Part shown: piece after piece, positions 1 to 8,466 of the stretch
Numbering within the stretch: position 1 is the first letter of the stretch
Layout of the letters: the number at the start of each line of letters is the position of its first letter
NCBI RefSeq assembly: GCF_035969385.1
Contig: NZ_JAYKKJ010000001.1
Location: 186,001-250,000, forward strand
Direction of reading: 5' to 3'
Length of the DNA stretch: 64,000 bases
From: SELP01 sp035969385
GTDB taxonomy: Bacteria > Pseudomonadota > Alphaproteobacteria > Rhodobacterales > Rhodobacteraceae
Program-made: the position numbers and the translations under genes
The notes under the pieces: generated by a model
Databases searched by the model: none
The model's input: the letters and a program-made list of their open reading frames with translations, nothing else
What the model was told of the DNA's origin: nothing

Positions 1-1
1 A

Positions 2-238
2 GGCCGGGTCGGGGCACCGGCGAATGTGCCGCGCAAGGCCGTAAACGTGAACGTGGGCAATTGGTATGATGCGCGCAAGGCGAACTTTGGCGGCGTGAAA
101 AGCGCGCCGCACACATTCTATTTCTATGACCCGGATTTCCTGCGCGATGTCTTGTTCACCCTGCGGGGCGATGTCGACCGCAACCTGATCCCCGGACGTG
201 CGATGGGGTCCGAGGGGAATCTCGTGCTTTTGCCGTGA
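2..238 (+). CDS. 3' end of an unidentified gene (5' end outside window)
   Basis: The frame is open from base 2 and stops with TGA at 236-238, giving at least 78 residues of a C-terminus whose start lies before the window. I do not recognise the family. Visible features are an aromatic stretch (HTFYFYDPDFLRDVLF) near the middle, a mixed polar composition, and no membrane segment. GTG at 26 is an internal codon that could be mistaken for a start; the frame continues upstream of it, so I treat the gene as truncated by the window edge. The next gene is convergent (ends at 283). Confidence 0.5.
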   Translation, partial: GRVGAPANVPRKAVNVNVGNWYDARKANFGGVKSAPHTFYFYDPDFLRDVLFTLRGDVDRNLIPGRAMGSEGNLVLLP

Positions 239-282
239 CGTCGGGGGCGCAGCCGAAACCGTCGGCTGCGCCGGATCTGGGC

Positions 283-1230
283 CTAGCGACCGGGGGGGAC
301 CACCTCGTAGCCCGGCTCTTCCGGTTCGTCGTCGATCAGTTCCATCGGGAACCCGTCGGCCAGAACCTTGAGCCCGGTCGCTTCTTCCAGTCGTTCGACG
401 ATCTTGTCCGATTGCGCGCGGGTGCCATAGCGTTTCTGCCCGTCGGTCATGATCTCGATCATCAGGGGCGAGATTTCGAGGGGAACGTTGTGATCGTCTG
501 CAATCTTCTGGAACAGGCCGATGTCCTTCTGGACAAGGTCCATGGTGAAATTCACGTCGCGCGATCCCGACAGGATCAACTGGCTTTCGGTTTCATGAAC
601 GAAAGAGGTGCCCGAGCTGATCTTGATCGCCTCGTAGGTGGTCGCCATGTCGAGGCCCGCCGCCTTCATCGTCACCAGCGCCTCGCACAGGGTCAGAAGG
701 TTCGCGGTGGCAAGGTAATTGGTCATCACCTTAAGGATCGAAGCGGTACCGAGATCGCCGGTGTGCAGGACGCGGCGGCCCATGACCGTAAGGAAGGGCA
801 GGATGCGTTCAAAGGTGTCGCGCGGGGCGCCACAGAAGATCGAGATATTGCCGGTGTCCGCCCGGTGGCACCCGCCCGATACAGGGCATTCAACGGCGGT
901 GCCGCCGCGCGCCTCGACCTCTTTTGCAAGGCGCTGAATCTCGCTGGCGTCGGTGGTGGACATTTCCATCCAGATCTTGCCGGGGCCGACCTCGGGCAGC
1001 ATCTGGGTGACGACCGCATCGGACGCGGCGGGCGAGGGCAAACAGGTGATGACCGCGTCGCAGACCCGCATCAGTTCGGCCGGGCTATCCGCCGATTTCG
1101 CGCCGCGGGCAACGAAACTGGCGACCTTTTCGGCGTCCAGATCGTGCACCGTCAGGTCCATCCCGTTGCGCAGCAGGCTGCCGGACAGTTTGCCGCCGAC
1201 GTTGCCCAGCCCGATAAAACCAACTTTCAT
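283..1230 (-). CDS. NAD(P)-dependent beta-hydroxyacid dehydrogenase (3-hydroxyisobutyrate dehydrogenase family)
   Basis: 315 residues, the normal length for this family. The N-terminus has the Rossmann motif GFIGLGNVGG (residues 4-13). CPVSGG at 115-120 matches the family's substrate-binding loop, and Lys167 in the ILKVMTN segment sits where the catalytic lysine is expected. Family members oxidise 3-hydroxyisobutyrate, tartronate semialdehyde or similar short beta-hydroxyacids with NAD(P); the substrate here cannot be told from sequence. The C-terminal tail is acidic and proline-rich. No valine-pathway genes are adjacent, so the context does not help. The start is supported by the GGGAGG-type sequence just upstream on the minus strand. 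Confidence 0.85.
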   Translation of the reverse strand: MKVGFIGLGNVGGKLSGSLLRNGMDLTVHDLDAEKVASFVARGAKSADSPAELMRVCDAVITCLPSPAASDAVVTQMLPEVGPGKIWMEMSTTDASEIQRLAKEVEARGGTAVECPVSGGCHRADTGNISIFCGAPRDTFERILPFLTVMGRRVLHTGDLGTASILKVMTNYLATANLLTLCEALVTMKAAGLDMATTYEAIKISSGTSFVHETESQLILSGSRDVNFTMDLVQKDIGLFQKIADDHNVPLEISPLMIEIMTDGQKRYGTRAQSDKIVERLEEATGLKVLADGFPMELIDDEPEEPGYEVVPPGR

Positions 1231-1315
1231 GTATTCCTCCCGTTCGTGGTTGCCCGCACCCGAACAGGGAAAACCGACCGCGTCTAGCCTGTCTGCGCCT
1301 CAATCCGCATAGAAA

Positions 1316-1537
1316 TCAGTCTGGCACATTGTCGATGCCGGACCCGCCCAGCGGGTGGCAGCGCAGGATGCGGCGGGCGGCAAGATAGCCCCCTTTGATG
1401 CCGCCGTGTTTTTCCAGCGCCTCCAGCGCATAGGCCGAACAGGTCGGCTGATACCGGCAGCCGTGCCCGACCCATGGCGAAAACACCATCCGGTAGAACT
1501 TCACCGGCAGCGACAGGGTCCAGGCAAGGGGGCTCAT
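1316..1537 (-). CDS. yidD: Membrane protein insertion efficiency factor YidD
   Basis: 73 residues, typical YidD length. The Cys-containing core GCRYQPTCSAYALEA and the later RRILRCHPLGGSG segment are diagnostic of the family. YidD is a small protein associated with the inner face of the cytoplasmic membrane and helps YidC-dependent insertion. Its ATG overlaps the rnpA stop codon (4 bp, 1534-1537), so it is translationally coupled in the conserved rpmH-rnpA-yidD order. yidC is not adjacent downstream here; a dehydrogenase gene follows instead. Confidence 0.93.
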   Translation of the reverse strand: MSPLAWTLSLPVKFYRMVFSPWVGHGCRYQPTCSAYALEALEKHGGIKGGYLAARRILRCHPLGGSGIDNVPD

Positions 1538-1929
1538 CCGTGCACCTTCTCAAGCGCGCGGATCAAATCATCCTGCATCTGGGCAAAGTCATGGGTTGCC
1601 GTCACGTCGCGGCGGCCGATCAACACATAGTCCCAGCCGGGACGGGCGTGCACCGGAAGAACCAGCCGGGCAATTTCGCGCAGCCGCCGTTTGGCCCGGT
1701 TACGGGCGACGGCATTGCCGACCTTCTTGGAACAGGTGAACCCGATACGGACGGCGGGGACATCGTCCTTGCGGTTCCGGGCCTGAAGGTGAAACGACGG
1801 CGTGCCCTGTCGCAGCGCCTGTGCCGCGCGCAGGAAATCGGCCCGCTTCTTCATGACCTCGGGACGAAGCAAAACCGCCGCGGGCGAGGCCCCGGCGGTT
1901 TCGGTCTTTTCCACATCCTGCGGTGTCAT
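1534..1929 (-). CDS. rnpA: Ribonuclease P protein component
   Basis: 131 residues from the chosen ATG at 1929. The protein partner of RNase P RNA, it matures tRNA 5' ends. The RNR signature is seen as RNRAKRRLRE, preceded by IGFTCSKKVGNAV, both hallmark RnpA segments. The N-terminal ~25 residues are low-complexity and poorly conserved. An in-frame ATG at 1953 overlaps the rpmH stop (TAATG) and would add eight residues; either start fits coupling to rpmH. The frame also stays open further upstream across rpmH, but that extension is only the shadow of rpmH. Confidence 0.93.
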   Translation of the reverse strand: MTPQDVEKTETAGASPAAVLLRPEVMKKRADFLRAAQALRQGTPSFHLQARNRKDDVPAVRIGFTCSKKVGNAVARNRAKRRLREIARLVLPVHARPGWDYVLIGRRDVTATHDFAQMQDDLIRALEKVHG

Positions 1930-1952
1930 GTCTGACCCCGCGCCAAGCGGCA

Positions 1953-2087
1953 TTACGCGCTCAGCGATTTCCGGCCGCGGGCGCGACGGGCGTTCAGGAT
2001 CTTCCGGCCGGCCTTGGTGGCCATGCGGGCGCGGAAACCGTGGCGGTTCTTGCGAACCCGGTTCGAGGGCTGGAACGTGCGCTTCAT
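1953..2087 (-). CDS. rpmH: 50S ribosomal protein L34
   Basis: 44 residues, read by eye on the minus strand; it is short enough to be missed by length-filtered gene calling. It begins MKRTFQPSNRVRKNRHGF, the L34 signature, and ends in a Lys/Arg-rich tail with TAA at 1953-1955. It is the first gene of rpmH-rnpA-yidD. The 284-bp gap to the divergent gene at 2372 must hold its promoter. Confidence 0.96.
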   Translation of the reverse strand: MKRTFQPSNRVRKNRHGFRARMATKAGRKILNARRARGRKSLSA

Positions 2088-2371
2088 CGCGTCTCTCCGT
2101 ATTCATCGTTGGGGCCGAACCAATCAGATTCGAGGCCCGGGGCATTCGAAGCCCTGCCAATAAGGCGGCACCGGCAGGCTGTCAACATAGGTGGCGGGGA
2201 AATCCTGCAACAATTGCCGATTCCGCCCGCGCCGATTGTTACAGGAATGGTCGCGTGGCCTGCAATTCCTGAAACAGCCGTTCACCACCTATCACCGAAT
2301 GGTGAGGAGGCTTCCCGTGCTGGACCTTGGCGGTCATCTAGGGCCCTATCAAACAACACGCAGGACAGAAC

Positions 2372-3112
2372 ATGGCCGAGATGACAAACCCGACCGAGCC
2401 CACCCAACATCCCTTGCTGCGGCGCTTGCCGCTGATCGCCATCGCTGCCGCTGCGGTCTTGGGGGCGATCTACCTGCGCGATTACCTGAGCTTCGAGGCG
2501 CTGCGCGACAACCGCGAGGCGTTGATTGCGTTCCGGGATGCCAACTATGTCCTGACGGTTCTGGCGTTCATCGCCGCCTATGTCGTCATCGTGGCCTTCT
2601 CACTTCCCGGGGCGACCATCGCCACGCTGACCGGCGGGTTCCTGTTTGCGACATTCCCCGGCGCATTGTTCAACGTCACCGGGGCCACGATCGGCGCTGT
2701 GCTGATCTTCCTTGCGGCCCGCTGGGGACTGGGCGACCGGCTGGGCGCGAAACTGGAAGGGTCGGACGGCGCGGTGAAGCGAATCAAGGACGGGATCGAC
2801 GAAAACCAGTGGTCGATGCTGTTCCTGATCCGACTGGTCCCTGCGGTGCCCTTCTTTGTGGCGAACCTTGTCCCGGCCTTCCTTGAGGTGCCGCTTTACC
2901 GCTTTGTCGTGTCCACCTTCCTAGGGATCATTCCCGGTGCAGTCGTCTATACCAGCGTGGGTGCGGGACTGGGCGAAGTCTTCGCACGGGGCGAGACCCC
3001 GAACCTTGGGATCATTTTCGAACCCCACATCCTGTTGCCCATTCTTGGCCTGTGCCTGCTGGCGGCCCTGCCCATCGTGATCAAGGCCGTGTCGGCCCGG
3101 AAAGGAGCCTGA
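2372..3112 (+). CDS. TVP38/TMEM64 (VTT/DedA-like) integral membrane protein
   Basis: 246 residues with about six hydrophobic segments. The VTT domain is recognisable from the RLVPAVPFFVANLVPAF motif near residue 155, followed by a glycine-rich FLGIIPGAVVYTSVGAGLG helix. Members of this superfamily are membrane proteins, some acting as lipid scramblases or ion transporters, but the bacterial TVP38 role is poorly defined. It is separated by one base from the FAD oxidoreductase gene at 3114. In other bacteria TVP38 proteins are often adjacent or fused to mercuric-reductase-like flavoproteins, so the two probably act together (inference). Confidence 0.85.
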   Translation: MAEMTNPTEPTQHPLLRRLPLIAIAAAAVLGAIYLRDYLSFEALRDNREALIAFRDANYVLTVLAFIAAYVVIVAFSLPGATIATLTGGFLFATFPGALFNVTGATIGAVLIFLAARWGLGDRLGAKLEGSDGAVKRIKDGIDENQWSMLFLIRLVPAVPFFVANLVPAFLEVPLYRFVVSTFLGIIPGAVVYTSVGAGLGEVFARGETPNLGIIFEPHILLPILGLCLLAALPIVIKAVSARKGA

Positions 3113-3113
3113 G

Positions 3114-4478
3114 ATGAAACGGATCAAGACAGATATCTGTGTGATCGGGGCTGGATCGGGCGGGCTTTCGGTTGCGGCCGGCGCGGTGCAAATGGGGGCT
3201 TCTGTCGTGCTGATCGAAGGACACAAGATGGGGGGTGACTGCCTGAACTACGGCTGTGTTCCCTCCAAGGCGCTGCTGGCGGCGGGCAAAATGGGGCTGG
3301 GCTATGCCGAGGCGAAGGACCATGTTGCCAGCGTTATCGACACAATCGCGCCAGTCGACAGCCAGGAACGGTTCGAAGGGTTGGGCTGCACTGTCATCCG
3401 CGACTACGGACACTTCATCAGCCCGCGCGAGGTGCAGGCAGGTGACACGATCATCACCGCCCGCCGGTTCGTGATTGCGACCGGGTCGTCGCCCTTCGTG
3501 CCGCCGATTCCGGGTCTGGATACCGTCACCGTGCACACCAACGAAACCATCTTTGACCTGCGCGAAAAGCCCGATCACCTGCTGATCATCGGGGGCGGAC
3601 CGATCGGGATGGAAATGGCGCAGGCGCACCGGCGGCTTGGGTGTAAGGTCACGGTGATCGAAGGGGCAAAGGCGCTGGGCAAAGACGACCCGGAGCTGGC
3701 CGCGATTGTGCTGGACCGGATGCGTGCCGACGGGATCGAGATCGTTGAAGGGGCACAGGCCGAAAAGGTCAGCGCCGAGGGCGGCGTGACGGTCCACACC
3801 ACAAAGGGCGATTTCACCGGATCGCACCTGCTGATGGCAGTGGGCCGCAAGGTGAACATCGACAAGCTGAACCTTGACGCGGGGCAGGTGGCCCATGACC
3901 GGCGCGGGGTCACCGTGGATGCGGGCCTGCGGTCAACGTCAAACCGCCGTGTCTACGCGATTGGCGATGTGGCCGGTGGGCTGCAATTTACCCATGTGGC
4001 CGGCTATCACGCCGGGGTCATCATCCGGTCGATGCTGTTTGGCCTGCCGTCAAAGGCCAAGGTCAGCCATATCCCCTGGGCAACCTATACCGACCCGGAA
4101 CTGGCGCAGGTCGGCCTGACCGAGGCCGAGGCACAGGCCCGATACGGTGACCGTGCCGAGGTCGCCCGGTTTGAGTTACACCATAACGACCGGGCCATTG
4201 CGACCGGCCAGACCACGGGCCTGATCAAGGTCATGGTGGTCAAGGGACGGCCCGTTGGTGCCTCGATTGTCGGGGCGGGCGCGGGTGAATTGATCGGCCT
4301 CTGGGCCATGGCCATTGCCAACAATCTGAAAATGTCGGCCGTCGCGGGCACCGTTTTGCCCTATCCGACCATGGGCGAGATTAACAAACGCGCCGCGGGC
4401 GCCTATTTTAGCCCAAGGCTGTTCGACAGCCCCATGGTGAAACGGGTGGTGGGTTTCGTGCAGCGTTGGCTGCCCTGA
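3114..4478 (+). CDS. FAD-dependent pyridine nucleotide-disulfide oxidoreductase (mercuric reductase/dihydrolipoamide dehydrogenase-like)
   Basis: 454 residues. An FAD-binding GAGSGGLS motif lies near residue 12, and the redox-active disulfide is GGDCLNYGCVPSK (Cys43, Cys48). The NAD(P)-binding IIGGGPIGMEMAQ segment is near residue 157 and the second FAD motif YAIGDVAGG near 281. The C-terminal region reads LPYPTMGE where lipoamide dehydrogenases have HxHPTxSE, so the catalytic His is missing and it is probably not a true Lpd; the MerA C-terminal Cys pair is absent too. The substrate is unknown. It starts one base after the TVP38 gene and is co-transcribed with the sensor kinase downstream (17-19 bp gap). 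Confidence 0.85.
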   Translation: MKRIKTDICVIGAGSGGLSVAAGAVQMGASVVLIEGHKMGGDCLNYGCVPSKALLAAGKMGLGYAEAKDHVASVIDTIAPVDSQERFEGLGCTVIRDYGHFISPREVQAGDTIITARRFVIATGSSPFVPPIPGLDTVTVHTNETIFDLREKPDHLLIIGGGPIGMEMAQAHRRLGCKVTVIEGAKALGKDDPELAAIVLDRMRADGIEIVEGAQAEKVSAEGGVTVHTTKGDFTGSHLLMAVGRKVNIDKLNLDAGQVAHDRRGVTVDAGLRSTSNRRVYAIGDVAGGLQFTHVAGYHAGVIIRSMLFGLPSKAKVSHIPWATYTDPELAQVGLTEAEAQARYGDRAEVARFELHHNDRAIATGQTTGLIKVMVVKGRPVGASIVGAGAGELIGLWAMAIANNLKMSAVAGTVLPYPTMGEINKRAAGAYFSPRLFDSPMVKRVVGFVQRWLP

Positions 4479-4497
4479 AGCCCGGCGCGGAGGTGTG

Positions 4498-5883
4498 ATG
4501 TTCAGAACCCTGTCCGGTCGGTTCCTTGTCCTGACGGTCATCTTCGTGATGCTGGCCGAAGTGATGATCTTCGTGCCCTCCATCGCGCGGTTCCGGCAGG
4601 ACTATCTTATGAACCGGCTGGAACGGGCACAGATCGCCTCGCTGTCGCTGGAAGCGGACGACATGATCACGCCCGAGCTTGAGGCTGAACTTCTCAAGAA
4701 CGCCGGTGTTTTCAACGTTGTCCTGCGCCGCAACGAGGTTCGGCAACTTGCCCTGTCGTCCCCCATCCCGGCCCCGATCGAGGCGACATTCGATATGCGG
4801 GGCACGCCCGGATGGATGCTGATCCGCGACGCGATGAGCACCCTGTTCAATCCCGGCAACCCGATTATCCGGGTGATCGGCAACCCGGTTCAGGATGGCG
4901 GGTTGCTGATCGAGGTGACGATGGAACAGGGGCCGCTGCGCGCGGCGATGATCGACTATGGTCTGAATATTCTTGCCCTGTCGGCGGTGATTTCGGTGAT
5001 GACCGCCAGCCTCTTGTTCTTTGCGGTTCAGATGCTTCTGGTGAAACCGATCAAGGGCGTGGTGCGGCATATGCAGTCCTTCGCGCAGGCCCCGGAAGAC
5101 GCGCGGCGGATCATCGAACCCAGTGCCGGCGTGACCGAGTTGCACGAGGCCGAAATGGCGCTGCACGACCTTCAGACCCAGCTTGCCGCCGCCCTGAAAC
5201 AGCGTGAGCGGCTTGCCCAGCTTGGCGAAGGCGTCGCCAAGGTGAGCCACGATCTGCGCAATATCCTTACCTCGGCGCAGTTGTTCACCGACCGGATCGA
5301 GGCGTCAGAAGACCCGGCGGTCAAACGCATGGCGCCCAAGCTGGTGAATTCGATCACCCGCGCGGTGCACCTGTGTGAAAGCACCCTTGCCTTTGGCGGC
5401 GCCAAAGAGCCGCCGCCCCGCCTTGAGCGGATCCGTCTGGCCGAGGTTGTGGCCGAGGTGATCGACAGCGAACGGCTTGCAGCGGGTGACCATGACCTGT
5501 CGTTCTCGGAAGACATACCCGCCGATCTGATCGTCAGGGCGGACGCAGAACAGCTCTACCGCGTGATCGGAAACCTTGTTCGCAACGCCCGTCAGGCCAT
5601 CGTCACCACCGGCAAAAGCGGCGAGATCAGCGTTCACGCCCACGAGGACGAAGACCATTGGTGGATAACAGTGGCCGATACCGGTCCCGGCCTGCCGCCC
5701 AAGGCCCGCGAACACCTGTTCCAGGCCTTTCAGGGTGGAACCCGGAAAGGCGGTGCCGGGCTGGGCCTTGTGATCGCGGCAGAGCTTGTCCGGGGCCACG
5801 GTGGACGGCTGGAACTGGGGCGGACCGACGAGGCCGGAACCGTCTTTGCCATTTGCCTGCCCAAGGCCGGGATGGCCGGATAG
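4498..5883 (+). CDS. Membrane sensor histidine kinase
   Basis: 461 residues. TM1 is about residues 8-30 and TM2 about 156-181, enclosing a ~125-residue periplasmic sensor; a short HAMP-like linker follows. The H-box is GVAKVSHDLRNIL (His251), the N-box VIGNLVRNARQAI, G1 VADTGPGLPP and G2 GAGLGLVIAAEL, so it should be an active autokinase. ATG 4498 is preferred over GTG 4495 because CGGAGG ends at 4493, leaving a 4-nt spacer. No response regulator is adjacent, making it an orphan kinase. It probably belongs to the TVP38-flavoprotein transcription unit. The stop is followed within 75 bp by tRNA-Arg. Confidence 0.88.
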   Translation: MFRTLSGRFLVLTVIFVMLAEVMIFVPSIARFRQDYLMNRLERAQIASLSLEADDMITPELEAELLKNAGVFNVVLRRNEVRQLALSSPIPAPIEATFDMRGTPGWMLIRDAMSTLFNPGNPIIRVIGNPVQDGGLLIEVTMEQGPLRAAMIDYGLNILALSAVISVMTASLLFFAVQMLLVKPIKGVVRHMQSFAQAPEDARRIIEPSAGVTELHEAEMALHDLQTQLAAALKQRERLAQLGEGVAKVSHDLRNILTSAQLFTDRIEASEDPAVKRMAPKLVNSITRAVHLCESTLAFGGAKEPPPRLERIRLAEVVAEVIDSERLAAGDHDLSFSEDIPADLIVRADAEQLYRVIGNLVRNARQAIVTTGKSGEISVHAHEDEDHWWITVADTGPGLPPKAREHLFQAFQGGTRKGGAGLGLVIAAELVRGHGGRLELGRTDEAGTVFAICLPKAGMAG

Positions 5884-5957
5884 TATGGTCTGAAATTTCT
5901 TGCCAAGCCCCCTTGCATTGGCCGACCCATAGGGCTACATCGCGCTCACTCTACTGC

Positions 5958-6034
5958 GGACTGGTAGCTCAGTTGGATAGAGTACTTGACTACGAATCAA
6001 GGGGTCGGGGGTTCGAATCCTCCCCAGTCCGCCA
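5958..6034 (+). tRNA. tRNA-Arg (anticodon ACG)
   Basis: A 77-nt cloverleaf: acceptor GGACTGG pairs with CCAGTCC, the anticodon loop is CTACGAA with anticodon ACG, the T-loop GTTCGAATC is present, and the 3' GCCA is encoded. The 3' 14 bases are duplicated at 35600-35613 and an integrase gene follows immediately, so this tRNA is the attachment site of a genomic island and its function is preserved by the left junction. Confidence 0.95.
6021..6034 (+). repeat. Left attachment core (attL) inside tRNA-Arg
   Basis: TCCCCAGTCCGCCA covers the end of the T-arm, the acceptor 3' strand and the CCA. It is identical to 35600-35613. The flanking bases differ on both sides, so the repeat is exactly 14 bp. 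Confidence 0.82.
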
Positions 6035-6086
6035 GATATCCCCAAAAACTTGAGAAAACACGTTATTTTTAGGGGATTCCTTAAAG

Positions 6087-6123
6087 TTGCGACCCATTTT
6101 GCAACCCATTTTGCGACCCATTT
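6087..6123 (+). repeat. Left integrase arm-type repeats (three copies)
   Basis: Three head-to-tail copies of TTGCRACCCATTT start at 6087, 6099 and 6111, giving a strict 12-bp period. The variable base is G, A, G. The same sequence occurs twice at the other island end. The position between the core and the integrase start suggests integrase arm binding and possible autoregulation of the integrase promoter (inference). Confidence 0.72.
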
Positions 6124-6165
6124 GCCGTCTTGCGCCACGGCTTTGCTTGAATGTATGCCGGTCGT

Positions 6166-7443
6166 ATGACCCTGATTCAGCGCGGAAAGAGCAAGACGTT
6201 CCACCTGCTGCGGCGCGTTCCAACGCGATACGCCGAAGTAGATTCACGCGAGAAGGTCTGCATATCCCTTCACACCGATAGCAGACGGGAAGCTGAAACG
6301 AGGGCCGCCGGGGCCTGGTCCGGCTTGATTGAAAGTTGGGAGTTGCGGCTGCGAGGCCGGAGTAACGACGCAGAGGAAAGCTACAAAGCGGCGAAGGAGA
6401 TCGCGAGATCGAAGGGCTTCCGGTTTATGCCAGTCAAGGAGGTGGCAGAGCTACCAATCGACGAGATCATTGACCGCGTGCTGGCGACCATCGGGCCGAA
6501 CGGGAAGCCATCTATCGAAATTTCGAAGGGCACCCTTGGCACCGCCCGTGCCCCAGAGATAACCGTGTCACGCGCGCTCAAAGCTTTTTGGGATCTGGCG
6601 GCCGACCGAACCCTTGGAAAGAATACGGACCAGATCCGGCGATGGGAGAACCCGCGAAAGAAGGCGGTAGCAAACTTTATCAAGGCCGTCGGCGATATTC
6701 GGATCGACCATATCTCCGCCGACGACATGCTCGACTGGAAGGAATGGTGGCTTGACCGCGTGCGGTCTGGCGAAGTCACCGCGGGGACCGCGAACAAGGA
6801 TTTTGTTTACTTCGGCGATATCATGGAGACAGTGAACCAGGGCAAGCGTCTCGGTCTCGCGCTTCCTGTGCGCGGCTGGAACATTCGGAACCGCGAGGAT
6901 CGGCCGGAGCGTCCGGCCTTTTCGACAGATTGGATCAAGGAGAAACTGCTGGCGCCTGACGCGCTGGCCGGGTTGAACCCGGACGCCCGCGGGCTGGTCA
7001 TCGGGATGATCAACACAGGCTACCGCCCCTCCGAAGGTGCTTGCCTGACATCGGCGCAGATCCGCCTCGACGTCAACATCCCCTATATTTCGATTGAACC
7101 GGTTGGGCGCACATTGAAGACCAAGCAGGCCAAACGGAAGATCCCGCTTCTTGGTGTAAGCCTCGAAATCTTCCGGGAGTTCCCCAACGGGTTTGAGCGC
7201 TACCACAAGAGCGGGAACGTCTCGAACACGATCAACAAGTATCTGACCGAGAACGGGCTACGCGAAACCCCGGCCCATTCCCTTTACAGTCTCAGGCACT
7301 CGTTTCAGGAACGCATGATCGCGGCCAGGGTCGATGACCGGATCAGGCGGGAACTCTTCGGCCACCGGCTGACCGAAGAGAAGTATGGCGACCCCGGTCT
7401 TGATGTGAAGCGGGATCAGTTGCGGGCCGCCGCTATCTATTGA
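6166..7443 (+). CDS. int: Tyrosine recombinase/integrase of the island
   Basis: 425 residues from ATG 6166; an upstream ATG at 6151 would add five residues and neither has a strong ribosome site. Catalytic residues visible are Arg287 (NTGYRPSEG), Arg377 in SLYSLRHSF, His400 (FGHRL) and the nucleophile Tyr407 (EEKYGD). The first position of the usual HxxR box is Tyr rather than His, which also occurs in functional relatives. The N-terminus resembles the small arm-binding domain of tRNA-targeting phage integrases. It lies directly inside the tRNA-Arg end and reads away from it, the usual arrangement for site-specific island integration. Confidence 0.92.
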   Translation: MTLIQRGKSKTFHLLRRVPTRYAEVDSREKVCISLHTDSRREAETRAAGAWSGLIESWELRLRGRSNDAEESYKAAKEIARSKGFRFMPVKEVAELPIDEIIDRVLATIGPNGKPSIEISKGTLGTARAPEITVSRALKAFWDLAADRTLGKNTDQIRRWENPRKKAVANFIKAVGDIRIDHISADDMLDWKEWWLDRVRSGEVTAGTANKDFVYFGDIMETVNQGKRLGLALPVRGWNIRNREDRPERPAFSTDWIKEKLLAPDALAGLNPDARGLVIGMINTGYRPSEGACLTSAQIRLDVNIPYISIEPVGRTLKTKQAKRKIPLLGVSLEIFREFPNGFERYHKSGNVSNTINKYLTENGLRETPAHSLYSLRHSFQERMIAARVDDRIRRELFGHRLTEEKYGDPGLDVKRDQLRAAAIY

Positions 7444-7776
7444 TTTGCTAGTTCTTGTGCTTGGACAAGTTCTGCGAGGCGTGTGTATGTATTGCCATCA
7501 CTACATTACATTTTCGGAATGGCATCTGTGGGTTTGGACGAGGTGGATGGGCGGCGACGGAACTCGCCCAAGGTTCTCCAAATGTCCACTCAGTTGAGGT
7601 TTCGGGCACCTCATTGGACCTTGGACTCAACGGTATGATTTCCCTATAATTTTGCGATGTGGGATGCTAAGGAATCCTAAGCTTCGAACGCATCACTAGA
7701 AGTAGAAATCCAGCCTCTGGCGAATTGGCTCACTATGCCGTTGGGCTCACCAACGATTGCTGCCCTGTTCCCATGA
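7444..7776. other. Gene-free stretch downstream of the integrase
   Basis: No convincing reading frame. Two overlapping short frames exist (7455-7649 plus, 7448-7630 minus), but neither shows a recognisable motif or ribosome site. The 3' part begins to resemble the decayed start of the terminase small-subunit gene. Confidence 0.4.
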
Positions 7777-8466
7777 TTTCTTGCCGTGAATGGCAGTCTT
7801 GCGGCAACGCGGATGTTAAAGAAACCTAACATCATCGCTTAGATCGATCGCCTCGATAACAAGCACATCGAGAAAGCCGAGATCACCGCAACTGAGGTGC
7901 TGGATAAGTGGGTCAACATCTTCCGGGCCGACCCAACCGACGCCATCAAGATCAGGCGTGTCCCCTGCCGCTACTGCTACGGAGCCAGCCATCTATACCA
8001 GTGGCGGAATGAGGCCGAGTATCTGAAGGAATGCGCCCGCTTCAATGCGAGGTCTGAGGACTACAAGGCCAAGCACGCCCATGAGGCGCCTTCGATGGAA
8101 GGGGGCTTCGGCTACAAGCGCCTCCGTCCCCCTCATCCCGAGTGTCCCTACTGCGAGGGGGAAGGGGAACCCGAGATCTACATCGCCGATCTGGCAAGTC
8201 TGCCCCCGCAGGCCAAGGCCCTGATCAAAGGGGTCAAACAGACCCAGCACGGCATCGAGGTGCTGTTTCACGATCAGATCAAGGCCACCGAGTTTCTGTC
8301 CCGCTTCACCAAGCTGGAGGATGCGCCACGCGATCCGGCGGAAAGCATCGACCGTTTGGCCGCCGCAATCGCGACAATCCAGTCACGCGGCTCTTCCGCC
8401 CCGATCAAGACCGGGCAAGGCTCGCAGCCTCAAAGTGATTTGGAAGAAGAGGATATTGACCCATGA
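7777..8466 (+). pseudogene. Phage terminase small subunit, interrupted by an in-frame TAG
   Basis: From 7777 the frame reads FLAVNGSLAATRMLKKPNII, then TAG at 7840-7842, then continues in the same frame as IDRLDNKHIEKAEITATEVL, which resembles the central part of DNA-binding terminase small subunits. Further on come CRYCYG and CPYCEGEG Cys pairs and a C-terminal KGVKQTQHGIEVLFHDQIKA segment typical of these proteins. A shortened product could start at GTG 7897 (189 residues) but would lack the N-terminal helix-turn-helix. It ends in an ATGA overlap with the next gene. The family call is from memory of related proteins, not a search. Confidence 0.6.

Noticed and set aside
1534..2160. 208-residue RnpA with a long N-terminal extension
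   Set aside because: The extension overlaps rpmH in another frame; RnpA starts at 1929 or 1953.
3114..4478. True dihydrolipoamide dehydrogenase or mercuric reductase
   Set aside because: The C-terminal HxHPTxSE and the MerA Cys pair are both missing and no mer or 2-oxoacid dehydrogenase genes are nearby.
6087..6123. CRISPR-like direct repeats near the tRNA
   Set aside because: The three copies abut at a 12-bp period with no spacers, and the same unit recurs only at the other island end; arm sites explain them better.
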